Shown: in pieces, positions 42,149 through 51,753 of the stretch | Layout of the letters: every line of letters starts with the position of its first letter | Numbering within the stretch: the first letter of the stretch is position 1 | NCBI GenBank assembly: GCA_907163375.1 | Contig: CAJQUW010006351.1 | Location: 62,001 to 126,000 of the forward strand | DNA length: 64,000 nt | From: Prostheceraeus crozeri | Taxonomy: Eukaryota; Platyhelminthes; Polycladida; Euryleptidae | Direction: 5' to 3' | Notes under the pieces: generated by a model | What the model saw: only the letters and a program-made list of their open reading frames with translations | The model's database searches: none | What the model was told of the DNA's origin: nothing | Program-made: the position numbers and the translations under genes

Positions 42149-43303
42149 ATGGCAAACGATAAGAATCGTAAATATCATATCAAAATGTGTGTGTGCGGTC
42201 GAATAAATCGCAGTGCGGACGCCAAGGCGCATGTGAAGAAGGCGGGCACCGACCACATGATTATCCTGAATAGGGTTGCGTGTGTGAAGTGTAGAGTGTT
42301 GAAGGGTGATGAGGATGAGGCGCGTTTTTATAGAGTGCATGCTGACTGTAGTGGAGGTTTGGTGAATGACTTGAGATTCACGCAGTTGATTGTGGAAGAG
42401 AGGGAGCGAATGTTGGCGATAGAGCGAGAGGGTAAGGTTGAGAATGTTGTTGAGAATGATGAGTTGGCGAGAGCGGTTGCGTCGTTGGAGGCTGAGATTG
42501 GGCGAAAGAGAGTGCTTGAGAGTGATGATGAGGATGATGTGGATTTAGATAGGGAGCGTGTGAGGAAGTTGAGCTCTTCGTCGTCGGAGGTGTCAAACAT
42601 TGTCATCACCGACCCCCCGAAGAGCTCATCTTCCCCAAAAGTGAAGAGTGGTGGGATTCGTATGCAGTCGGCGAGGTGGTTGAAGGATGAAGAGAAAAAG
42701 CATGTGTCGCAGCAGATGGCGCATGATTTGTTGATAAATAAGTATGAGAGTTTGAAGAAGGTGAAGGATGAAGTTGTGAAGGAGTTGGATGAGTTGAAAA
42801 AGAAGGAACTGAAGTTGAAGGAGGTAGCGGATGAGAATATTAGAATGAGGCGTAGTATGACTGATTTGAAGAATAAGACGCGAGAGTTGGAAGAGAAGAA
42901 TGATGAGTGTGAGAAGAGGGCGAGTGCTGCGGAGAGAAGAATGAGAGATGCAGAAGCGAAGTTTGAGGAGATGATGAAGGAGATGAGTGTGTTGAGAGCG
43001 AGGAATGTTGAGTTGGAGAGGACTGTGGGTCGGCGGGGTGATGAAAGGCAGGCGTATGAGAAGTTGGAGCGCATGAGGGATGAGTGGAATCATGTGAATG
43101 AGGATCGTTTGTTTGAATTTCACATCCCTATTCGGGATAATCATTTGGACGGCGAAGTACTCGTAAATCAAAGTCTCGACGAATCTATAATATGTTATAA
43201 CGGCCATCCGACGAAAAAATGTCTCCATGACAGCCTAAGAATGCGCTGCCATCTGTACAAATTCTCGATTCGGAAGCGCGCGAGACTGCCAAAGGATGGC
43301 TAA
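42149..43303 (+). CDS. gene A: zinc-finger and coiled-coil protein, 384 aa (P2)
   Basis: Start chosen at MANDKNRK, 20 bp after the splice acceptor. Residues ~14-36 form a C-x-C-G...H...H finger (CVCGR, HVKKAGTDH). A C-x2-C...H-x3-C cluster follows (CVKC, HADC). An acidic Ser-rich segment (ESDDEDD, KLSSSSSE) leads to a coiled coil of about 120 residues, then MRDEWNHVNED and a basic end. A short GT-AG intron (43,308-43,367) lies just after the stop, and stem-loop plus ribozyme c follow. Family not recognised; a DNA- or RNA-binding regulator is an inference. The P1 copy is interrupted. Confidence 0.65.
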   Translation: MANDKNRKYHIKMCVCGRINRSADAKAHVKKAGTDHMIILNRVACVKCRVLKGDEDEARFYRVHADCSGGLVNDLRFTQLIVEERERMLAIEREGKVENVVENDELARAVASLEAEIGRKRVLESDDEDDVDLDRERVRKLSSSSSEVSNIVITDPPKSSSSPKVKSGGIRMQSARWLKDEEKKHVSQQMAHDLLINKYESLKKVKDEVVKELDELKKKELKLKEVADENIRMRRSMTDLKNKTRELEEKNDECEKRASAAERRMRDAEAKFEEMMKEMSVLRARNVELERTVGRRGDERQAYEKLERMRDEWNHVNEDRLFEFHIPIRDNHLDGEVLVNQSLDESIICYNGHPTKKCLHDSLRMRCHLYKFSIRKRARLPKDG

Positions 43304-43419
43304 CTTGGTAAGTGAAAAGTAAATAAGATAGTATATCCTATTCTAATACATATCATTTTCATTGCAGATCTTTGCCCGCCTTCACCACCCCATCACGACA
43401 CTCCCGAGAACGAACCATC

Positions 43420-43440
43420 GGCTCTCTTAAGGGCCACCTA
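43420..43440 (+). terminator. histone-like stem-loop before ribozyme c
   Basis: Stem GGCTCT/AGGGCC (one U-G pair), loop CTTA, tail ACCTA ending at the predicted cleavage site. Compared with copies b and d, the stem change GGCCCT to GGCTCT keeps pairing. Confidence 0.6.
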
Positions 43441-43509
43441 GGGGCAAGACATGATAGAACCTCCACGCGGTTTGCCCTGGGCAGTCTTCGGACTGGCGAA
43501 TACTATCAT
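43441..43509 (+). ncRNA. HDV-like self-cleaving ribozyme, copy c
   Basis: All core parts as in copy b: P1 with terminal G-U, P2 ATGATAG/CTATCAT, loop TCCACGC, P4 with TTCG loop and GCGAATA. It follows gene A and precedes the TATA box of gene B by about 50 bp. Confidence 0.9.
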
Positions 43510-43560
43510 TAAGTTGAATCTGCTATCAGTCAACTTGAACGTTGCGTCGCGTTAGAGGGG

Positions 43561-43568
43561 TATATAAA
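43561..43568 (+). promoter_or_regulatory. TATA box of gene B (P2)
   Basis: TATATAAA, 31 bp before the ORF, in a context identical to P1. Confidence 0.7.
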
Positions 43569-43599
43569 CCACTGCCTCTCATTTCATTTCATTTCAATC

Positions 43600-43836
43600 A
43601 TGCAGACGCCGAACAGTCAAGTCAGCTCTCCTCGCGGACCGCAGTTAAGGCCGCGAAATTTATTTGAGGAGTTTGTCAGGCTAGAGGAGCAAGACAGAGT
43701 TTACAATAATCTTGCTCGGATTGGCAATCCGATGACAGCAACTGTTGTCAATCCAACGGAATGGCGCTACATTCCACTTTTTAGAAATGTGCCAGTTAGT
43801 GTGGAAGTCGACACTGCTACCAAAGAGAGAGTCTAA
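43600..43836 (+). CDS. gene B: small unknown protein, 78 aa (P2)
   Basis: MQTPNSQVSSPRGP start, charged LFEEFVRLEEQD helix, then NPTEWRYIPLF and VSVEVDTATKERV. No domain recognised. It has its own TATA box and is bounded by ribozymes c and d. No AATAAA lies between its stop and stem-loop d, in line with ribozyme-made 3' ends. The P1 copy has a longer C-terminus but is interrupted. Confidence 0.6.
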   Translation: MQTPNSQVSSPRGPQLRPRNLFEEFVRLEEQDRVYNNLARIGNPMTATVVNPTEWRYIPLFRNVPVSVEVDTATKERV

Positions 43837-43895
43837 GACTCTCTCAGCAGAATTGGTAGGGTGTAAGATGACGTTACTCCCGAGAACGAACCACC

Positions 43896-43916
43896 GGCCC
43901 TGATAAGGGCCACCAT
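43896..43916 (+). terminator. histone-like stem-loop before ribozyme d
   Basis: GGCCCT/AGGGCC with GATA loop and ACCAT tail, as in copy b. Confidence 0.6.
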
Positions 43917-43985
43917 GGGGCAAGATTTGATAGAACCTCCTCGCGGTTTGCCCTGGGCAGTCTTCGGACTGGTGAATACTATCAT
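43917..43985 (+). ncRNA. HDV-like ribozyme, copy d (diverged)
   Basis: P1, P3, P4 and most of P2 are kept; the L3 loop here reads TCCTCGC, the same as in hepatitis delta virus itself. It departs from the others at conserved core positions and may be inactive. It lies between genes B and C. Confidence 0.8.
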
Positions 43986-44084
43986 TAAGTTGAATCTGCT
44001 ATCAGTCAACTTGAACGTTATGCAGTCGATTGCTATCCCTGAAGCATTCTGATTCGCTGTTGAGCAATTCATTGTTGAAAACCC

Positions 44085-44092
44085 TATATAAG
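44085..44092 (+). promoter_or_regulatory. TATA box of gene C
   Basis: TATATAAG, 40 bp before the ORF, with a TTCTCATTCAATTTC start-like region between. Confidence 0.65.
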
Positions 44093-44132
44093 CCAGAAGA
44101 TTGTAGCGCTTCTCATTCAATTTCAAGTCACG

Positions 44133-44390
44133 ATGGAAGCAACGTCTCCTGCCAACAGCATTCCCGTCTTCATCGATGAAGACAACGCCATTCCCGAGTT
44201 CGTCATCCTCGACGAGTGGGATGAAGAGGATGATAAGAAGGGGAAGATCAAGAAGATCGTTTGGACGGATGGGGTGTGGACTCCAAATACCACTCGCATC
44301 CGAAAGGTGCCAGATGCTCCAGCACGAGCTAGGCGGTATAGGGTCTATGACAACCTAACCGTCATACCCATTGACTATTCCAGCCAATAG
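44133..44390 (+). CDS. gene C: small acidic protein, 85 aa (P2 only)
   Basis: Starts MEATSPANSIPVF, then an acidic stretch (FIDEDNAIPEF, DEWDEEDDKK), a W-rich middle (IVWTDGVWTP) and a basic ARARRYRVYD. No family recognised. It has its own TATA box and is closed by stem-loop and ribozyme e. P1 lacks this cassette: there ribozyme b is followed directly by the later segment, so a cassette was gained or lost. Confidence 0.55.
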   Translation: MEATSPANSIPVFIDEDNAIPEFVILDEWDEEDDKKGKIKKIVWTDGVWTPNTTRIRKVPDAPARARRYRVYDNLTVIPIDYSSQ

Positions 44391-44424
44391 TCAACTTAAA
44401 TTCACACCCCGAGAATGAACCATC

Positions 44425-44445
44425 GGCTCTCTTAAGGGCCACCAT
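44425..44445 (+). terminator. histone-like stem-loop before ribozyme e
   Basis: GGCTCT/AGGGCC, loop CTTA, tail ACCAT up to the predicted cleavage site. Preceded by GAGAATGAACCATC. Confidence 0.6.
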
Positions 44446-44514
44446 GGGGCAAGACATGATAGAACCTCCACGCGGTTTGCCCTGGGCAGTCTTCGGACTG
44501 GCGAATACTATCAT
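44446..44514 (+). ncRNA. HDV-like self-cleaving ribozyme, copy e
   Basis: Core identical to copies b and c. Followed by the AAGTTGA/TCAACTT hairpin, then the same post-ribozyme segment as after copy b. Confidence 0.9.
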
Positions 44515-45345
44515 TAAGTTGAATCTGCTATCAGTCAACTTGACCGTTGCAAATGAAGTTCGGTGTAATACTTCCTTTCGACGGGCGTTCCTGTAAAGGG
44601 CGGCGGTGAAACCCGTAGCTATGTATACCGCAAGGGACATTCGGCAATGGTCAATCTTGCTTAACCTCTCTGCGTCATGTTTGCAAGTGATTGCCTCTGT
44701 CTCAACGTAGTATGCATTCGCGTCAGGGCGACATTTAGCCAACTGTCGAAGGTCGCCTAAAACTTTCCATTGCATACGTTATGAGAACCATGAGTTCCAC
44801 CTGTCTCTATCAATGAGACGAATTGATGAATGGAATGAAATGGGAGGACACTCACGCGCCACACGCAACATAACACACTTCTCTCTTCCGTAGTCTAACA
44901 AGCTCTTTACACATGGATCGCAGTCGATTGCTATCCCTGTATCAGAAGTGTAAGCTATCTTAATTTTCTTTGATACTATTTCATCTATCATCATCGTCCA
45001 TATGAAATGTTTTAAGATTTACAAGTTAGACTAAGCGTGCTACTATTTCCAAATGAAAAAGTATACATGGTTAAATCATCCACTTAAGCCCATCCGTAGT
45101 CTAACAAGCTCTTTACACATGGATCGCAGTCGATTGCTATCCCTGTATCAGAAGTGTAAGCTATCTTAATTTTATTTAACACTATTTCTACTATAATCAT
45201 CGCCCATATGAAATGTTTTAAGATTTACAAGTTAGACTAAGCGTGCTACTATTTCCAAATGAAAAAGTATACATGGTTAAATCATCCACTGAAGCCCCAT
45301 TCAAGTAATTCAGTATGAAAGCAAAGATAATACGAAATAAAAATT
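44515..45345 (+). other. post-ribozyme segment with gene remnants (P2)
   Basis: Counterpart of 4,763-5,390. It holds decayed reading frames, the RRIDEWNEM gene-A-like tail near 44,815 and the GTCTC/GAGAC hairpin. A direct tandem duplication of 206 bp is present: 44,888-45,093 and 45,094-45,299, single in P1. Confidence 0.5.
44888..45299 (+). repeat. 206-bp tandem duplication
   Basis: Two adjacent copies beginning CCGTAGTCTAACAAGCTC; P1 has one (about 5,139-5,345). Copies differ at several sites, so the event is not very recent. Confidence 0.8.
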
Positions 45346-45347
45346 TA

Positions 45348-45794
45348 TTATGGCATGTATTTCAAAAGGTCTTCATCGTCAATATCGTCCCAGAGTCTGG
45401 CTTCACATAGATAACAAAAACAGTTCACTTGCTTTAATCGTTCTTCCACTGCGAGCCTCACTTTGTCAATATACTCCCACTCCGCCATAGTTCGTGGCTG
45501 GGAGTTAAGGGTGTACCACTCCCATAATTGGTGGAGGAATTTGGTGCTAGTGATCTCCATCACATCGTCAGTATCGTACTGGAGATACTTCCACCTCACG
45601 CCTGTTAAGTCGGGACACTCCTTCTCACATACACTCTCTTCGTTGTCCGCTGGTAATGACAACTTTCTGATATTGTCCAGTCGGTACACCTTCTCTACCT
45701 TCCCCTTCGTTGGAGCGTTCGTTGCAACGAGCGCCTTTGATGTTGAGGATGGAGAAGAGAATTTTGTGTTTGGTGTTGTCGGAGGGCTTGTCAT
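45348..45794 (-). CDS. unknown 148-aa protein (P2)
   Basis: Same protein as 5,395-5,841, differing at about five N-terminal residues. The C-x2-C segment (CFCYLCEARLW) and aromatic middle are kept. Divergent with the polymerase gene. Confidence 0.6.
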   Translation of the reverse strand: MTSPPTTPNTKFSSPSSTSKALVATNAPTKGKVEKVYRLDNIRKLSLPADNEESVCEKECPDLTGVRWKYLQYDTDDVMEITSTKFLHQLWEWYTLNSQPRTMAEWEYIDKVRLAVEERLKQVNCFCYLCEARLWDDIDDEDLLKYMP

Positions 45795-45851
45795 GTTGAC
45801 TGTGAATAATAACTTTGAAATGTTTTCTAATTCTTAAGTATCAACAAGCAA

Positions 45852-45898
45852 CCAATCAGAATGAACAGCCAATGAATGATGAATACGAAAGTATATAT
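45852..45898 (+). promoter_or_regulatory. CCAAT/TATA promoter of the polymerase gene (P2)
   Basis: CCAAT at 45,852 and 45,869, TATATAT at 45,892-45,898, then the TCATTTCACT start-like site. As in P1. Confidence 0.65.
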
Positions 45899-46033
45899 GT
45901 AAAGTGACATTCGTGTCATTTCACTCTGTCTTTGTGACATATAAGTGAAGTGTTCTCTGGCGGACAAGTGAACTGCTCTCTCGTGAAGTCTCTATCTTGT
46001 TGAAGTATCAACCTTAAACTCGATTTCGTTGAA

Positions 46034-49000
46034 ATGGCAAGTTGAAAATTTCTTCACTCATCTCCCTCAAACGTGTGGCTAATAGCATCTTCCTCAATTT
46101 CAGGCATCAACTTCATCACCAACGCCCTCCGTTCTCGAGGAAAATTTAGAGTTGTTGAGTCAAGGTAGGTTGTAACAATACACTGAGACTTGAACAGAGA
46201 TGATAGAATGATTTCTCTTTCAGGTGATATGAGTTCCAGCTCAGGACTCTCGCGACAAGGCAACGAGTGGGAATGTGCCGACTGCGGACATATGTTTACA
46301 AGGAAGCACAGTCTCCTTCGACACATCAAACAACGTGTGTGTCAACGCAAAGCGGCGTCAATCTCCGGAGGTGAAGTTGATTCTGACGATGACATCTCCT
46401 TTCCTTGCGATTTGTGCCCTCTTTCTTTTGATAGTCACTTTCAGTGATCTTCGCACAGACTTCAACACACGCATGCAAATGATCACTACACCAACGGTAC
46501 CTCTACCATCTCCCTCATTAATGTTTCACATAATAATTTAGTACGCGACTACTGCATGGAGTCCAATACTCAAATAGTAGATTTTCCTGAGTGGCTCCTT
46601 CAAAATTCTAACATTATCGAAGCGCTCTTCAACAATTTAGACAATTTTAGAATGAAGGCGCTCATCTACCTTAAACTAAAATATATTAAGATAGATTTTC
46701 AAACGGGTCAAGTGACGGAGAGAATACAGTTTCATGTTCCTTCCTCTTCCGCAACTGAAGTTGTAGACTGCGAGTCTTGGCTAAATTTTCACATTCAATG
46801 TTTAAAATCAAATGTAGATAAATTCAATCAACGCGACAGCGCTCTCATTTTTGATGGTGTGGACTCAGCCATATTCAAAATTTCCCTATTAGAAAGTCAT
46901 GCAGCTCGAGGCACATTTAAACTACCAAAAACGTTGTATAATAAGAAAGCTGTCATCAATGTCGATTGTAAATCACAGTGTTTCAAATATGCAGTCCTAT
47001 CCATCCTTCACTATAATGATATCAACGCGAATCGAAATCATACCTATAGCTATAGACAGTGGGAGGATGAACTAGACATTGAAGGTTGTGATAGTAACAA
47101 CATGAAAATCAAAGATGTAGAAACGTTCGAAAAACATAATAAGATTAAAATTGTCGTTCACGTGTGGGAGAAGGGGTTGAAGGGTGCCCGCTATAATTGC
47201 GGGGTGCCCGCAACTTGTTATGAAAGTGTAGTCAACCTCTTATTAGTAAAACAAGATGATAGCGAGGAATGGCACTACTGTGGTATTCCCAAAATCTCTC
47301 GCTTGTACACTCACTTGGGGCACTCTAAAAGAGGTGAACATTTTGTATGCGACCGCTGCATCCGCTCCTTTTGGAGTAAAGATAAATTTGAAACTCACTA
47401 TGAATAGTGCAAGCGAGGTAAATTACAAATGGAACGCATGCCCAAAGATAAAATATTTTCACATAGGGATAATGGTGACGAATTAAGTCCCCTGCGTGTC
47501 ATTTACGCAGACATAGAATGCTACATTGATGATATCATCCACAAGCCAGCAGCCATATCCTGCTATAAAGTATGGCATGACCACTTTAGGAATAGACAAA
47601 ACAAAATGCATACTTGGCAAGGTGAAGATTGCATTTCAAAATTTCTAGAATTTCTCGATAAAGCTGCTAAATTTCAACAATCATATGATTCCCAATTGCA
47701 GCGTAAGTGACTACATATGTCAGATGAAGACAAACAAAAATTTGAAAGTTGCACATCCTGTCCTAAATGTCATAAAACGTTTGATGACGATAAAATTAAG
47801 AAAGTGCGTGATCATGATCACATCACTGGTAAATTTAGAAACGCACTCTGCTCCAAATGTAACTTTTCACTTAGGTTGAGACGTCGTGTACTACCCGTCA
47901 TTTTTCATAACTTTAAGGGCTATGACAGTCATATGCTTATAAAAGGAGGGTTGAGCCAGATGAAATCGTGGCAGTTTAATGTAATAGCGCAAACGAGAGA
48001 AAAATTCATGGCAATGACAGCAAAAGTACCAGTAGATAAAACTAAAGAAAATAAGACAGTCTTCTTCGAAATAAAACTTTTAGATTCATTCCAATTCATG
48101 TCAGCGTCACTAGCTTCTCTCGTTCGTAATCTCAAGTTTCTTTCCCATAGTCAAACTTTGAAGAAACACTATCCAAACTTAACGGATGAAATAATCACTC
48201 GCAAAGGAGTCTTTCCTTATGCGTATTTTAGCTCAATGTCTAAACTAAATGAAACAACCCTTCCTTCCATTGACAAATTCCAAAACGATTTGACGGGTGA
48301 AGATTGTCGAGTAGAAGATTATGAACATGCTCAAGAGGCATGGTTAAAATTTGATTGTAAAACGTTTGGCGATTATATGATCGCTTACTTAGAATTAGAT
48401 GTCATTTTGCTGGCTGATGTCTTTCAGGAATTTCGACGAGTGGCATTAGAAGAAGACAAATTAGATCCTCTCCACTTTGTCAGTCTACCAGCCATGTCCT
48501 TTAAATCAGCCTTTAAAATGACTGGTGAGACCATTCATCTCTTACAAGACCCGGAGATGTATAATATATTTGAGCGCGGAATACGCGGAGGTCTCACATT
48601 TGTAAATAAACATCACATAAAATCTGAAACAGTAGGTGATGATCATATCCACCTAAAGTACTATGACCAAAATAATTTATATGGCAGTTCACTGTCTAAA
48701 CCACTACCTCATTCCGAGTTTAGTTGGTTAAATCAAGATGAGCTTGAGTATTAATCCAACCCTTCAAACATACTGAAGATTCCAGATGAAGGTGATTGGG
48801 GATATTATTTTGAAGTGGATTTGATTTATCCAAATAGCATTAAAAAGAAAACTGCTGATTTCCCACTCGCACCTGAATCTGGTGAAGTGACTGAAGATAT
48901 GTTTTCACCATTCATGTCACAATTTCATAATAACTTAACAGAGTGTGGACAGCCAAGGTACAAACCATGCCGCAAACTTTTTCTCACCCAATATGATAAG

Positions 49001-50014
49001 AAAAATTATCTCGTACACTTCTGCATACTAAAATTCTATTCAGAAATGGGCATGCTTCTAAAGTCAGTTCACCGCATTATCAAATTTAGACAGAAAGCCT
49101 TCCTCAAACCCTACATAGATAGTAACAGTAAAAAACGTGCACTCGCCCAAAATAATTTTGAAAAGGATTTTTATAAATATAAGAATAACAGTCTTTTCGG
49201 AAAGACCATGGAGGATGTTAGAAAACGTATGAGCTACAAACTAGTCGTTGATGAACAAAAATATCACAAATTGACCTCATCACCTCTTTTCATTGATAGA
49301 GACATCATCGATGAGGATCTTGTAGGTGTTAAAATGATAAAATCAGAAGTTGAGTTGTGCAAACCCATCTATATTGGGCAAGCCGTTTTAGATTATTCCA
49401 AGCTTGAAATGTATCAACTCTTCTACAAAATATTAAAACCATGCCCTCTCGTAAAAGAGGTTCGCTTGCTGGGTGGTGATACAGATAGTTTCTTTTTAGG
49501 AATTACCACTCAAAAAGATTTAAATTTTAATGAAGTAGGCAAGTCATTAGAAAAATATTTCGACACATCTAACTACAATCCCACTCATCCACTCTATTCC
49601 ATACAGAATAAAGCCAAACTTGGTTGTTTTAAGGATGAAACAGCAGGAAAGGAAATAGATGAAATGATTCTCCTCCGTCCTAAAATGTATTCCATGAAAT
49701 TAAAAGAATGTGCAGATAGTATTAAGCGTGCTAAAGGTATATCAAAATCCATTGTTCACAAAATGAAACATCGGTCCTATAAGAAGGCCTATAAAAATAA
49801 AACTATAACGTTTGTCAATATGACAATCTTAAAATCTCAAGTTCATACTGTGAAAACGCACACGTTCAAGAAACGAGCACTTTCAGCATGGGAAGATAAG
49901 AGGTGTTGGATAGGACATAACACATCTCTTCCACATGGACATCCTGACACAAACATACCTCCACCCAAAAGAATAAAACTCACGCTACCACATTCAGGAG
50001 ATGTATTGACATAA
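46034..50014 (+). pseudogene. pPolB: protein-primed DNA polymerase B of P2
   Basis: Same gene as P1's with the ATG-only first exon at 46,034. Visible blocks: C2H2 fingers (CADCGHMF), SQCFKYAVL, YADIECY, DHDHITGKFRNALCSKCN, HNFKGYDSHM (exonuclease II), YLELDVILLAD, YYDQNNLYG, NNSLFGKTM (motif B) and GGDTDSFF. About four breaks. The nucleotide sequence is far more diverged from P1 than any flanking gene, except the last ~45 codons, which are nearly identical again. Mosaic origin is likely. Confidence 0.92.
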
Positions 50015-50160
50015 TCAACTTTAACTCAGTATTTTGATGTTGCTTTTTGTAGATATACATGGTTGTTTTATGTATCGCATGAGATCGTTTCTTCCTTGTG
50101 AATATATGCCTACAGTCAGCTCATTCCCCCTATATCTGTGAAAAGACTTTTTCATATACA

Positions 50161-50180
50161 TATTTTTATTTCAATAAACA
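50161..50180. terminator. convergent poly(A) signals, P2
   Basis: TTTATT and AATAAA lie back to back as in P1 at 10,263-10,276. Confidence 0.65.
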
Positions 50181-50193
50181 TATCACAATGACT

Positions 50194-51744
50194 TCACTTT
50201 GTTTTCCGAAACACTAAAGTTACGAGGGATTTAGTATCTTTCACATGGATGCACTCTTGTAAACCATTGGTAATTTTGATAGCAATAGAGGGTATAGTTT
50301 GTTTGACGACGGGATGATAGAAAATAGATTCAAACATCTTCTCGACTATTCCATATGAAGCGTCTTTATCATGAATGAAATCGCGTAAAATGTATTCTTT
50401 TTTCTCACCAACAGAAATAGGTAGAATCAAATCACTTTGAATGTAAAGGTGCTGTTCATGTTTATCAAGTGTCATTGGTGTTTCTATACCAATCGTATGC
50501 GCAGCAGTAAACACAGTTTGTAGCATTGAAAAACCAAAGAGTTTTTTCAAATTTTTACTCAATTGACATTGAATGTCATCGTCCAGTTTCAGAACAACGC
50601 GTTGATTTTCAATTGAAAACGAAATGTGGTGTGTCTTTACATCATATTTACTTTTCATCACATGCTTCAACTTCTGTTGTATATAAGGATTTACTACATG
50701 AATGAAGCTTTCAACTGTATGATATAGACGCGGCATTATATTGATAGCAACTTTAGATTCTTCATAAGACTGGTAAATTTTCTTGATGCGATCACCATAG
50801 ATGTCCACCCACCATTCATCATTAACTGAATCAGCTTTAGTGTGATATTCATGAGAAGCATACACCACACCGCTTCCAATAATAGGTGTATAATGTCTTA
50901 CAAAATGACGCAAGGTTGGAGAGAAATAAACTGTAAGTTTGTCATTATATTTCTGAATAACCAACTTATTTTTGTCCGCCATAATTTTCTCTCCATACTT
51001 CTTACCCACAGTCTCATTCCATCGTTTTACTAACTCAATAAGTGATAAAGGTTGAACACCACGCTTTTTCAAAATGATGCGTTCTTCGCATTCTACAACA
51101 TCTTCATCAAATATTTTAAATCTATAATGAAATTTGTTGATTCGATTTGAATAAACTTTTTTAACATTTGCAGTAGCAATTGACGTTAGATGTAGTCCAT
51201 GACCAAAACCAAGATGTGGATAGAATTCATTATCCAACCTCAGTGTAAGACCTTTAGTAAAAGAATGAAAGCGAAGGAACTGTCTCCCACTCCAATGATA
51301 GATAGTAAACTCATAAGCTTTCTGATTTTTATTCTTCATGATGGAAGTATTACCACTATTGAATGCCTTAATAATTTTCTCATTCCCAAATGGTTCATAA
51401 GAATCTGATTTTATCTGAATCCATTCATAGTTCCACTTTCCATCTGATGTTAAATTGTGTGGGAACTGGAATGCATTATTCATCGTTATTCCATCATGGG
51501 TGCGAGGAGTCAATATCATTTCTTCCAAATCATTCACATTCTGAATATTGCTATCATAGCAAATACTAGAAACGCCAACCTCCCATTCACCTTCTAAATG
51601 TAGTGGGCGATTTAATTCTACTCGATAGTCTGATGGTTTATTCTTGGGAAATTTATTCATAGAAGCATTACTGGGTAAGTAGATTAGAAACGAGTCCTTA
51701 TTTTCACTTTCCATATTATTCACATTGGAAAAATATATTAGCAT
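50194..51744 (-). CDS. putative minor virion protein, 516 aa (P2)
   Basis: A whole frame. N-terminus FLIYLPSNASMNKFPKN and LEGEWEVGVSSI, as in the adjacent 465-aa paralogue (51,754-53,151). The gap to it is only 9 bp. Size and position suggest a structural protein, possibly penton- or fibre-like; no enzyme motif is seen. The first ATG may be preceded by an alternative at MESENKD. Confidence 0.6.
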   Translation of the reverse strand: MLIYFSNVNNMESENKDSFLIYLPSNASMNKFPKNKPSDYRVELNRPLHLEGEWEVGVSSICYDSNIQNVNDLEEMILTPRTHDGITMNNAFQFPHNLTSDGKWNYEWIQIKSDSYEPFGNEKIIKAFNSGNTSIMKNKNQKAYEFTIYHWSGRQFLRFHSFTKGLTLRLDNEFYPHLGFGHGLHLTSIATANVKKVYSNRINKFHYRFKIFDEDVVECEERIILKKRGVQPLSLIELVKRWNETVGKKYGEKIMADKNKLVIQKYNDKLTVYFSPTLRHFVRHYTPIIGSGVVYASHEYHTKADSVNDEWWVDIYGDRIKKIYQSYEESKVAINIMPRLYHTVESFIHVVNPYIQQKLKHVMKSKYDVKTHHISFSIENQRVVLKLDDDIQCQLSKNLKKLFGFSMLQTVFTAAHTIGIETPMTLDKHEQHLYIQSDLILPISVGEKKEYILRDFIHDKDASYGIVEKMFESIFYHPVVKQTIPSIAIKITNGLQECIHVKDTKSLVTLVFRKTK

Positions 51745-51753
51745 ACTTTTGCA

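Noticed and set aside
42328-43074. Minus-strand frames opposite gene A
   Set aside because: Ser/Phe-rich shadows of the Glu/Lys-rich coiled coil, without independent support.
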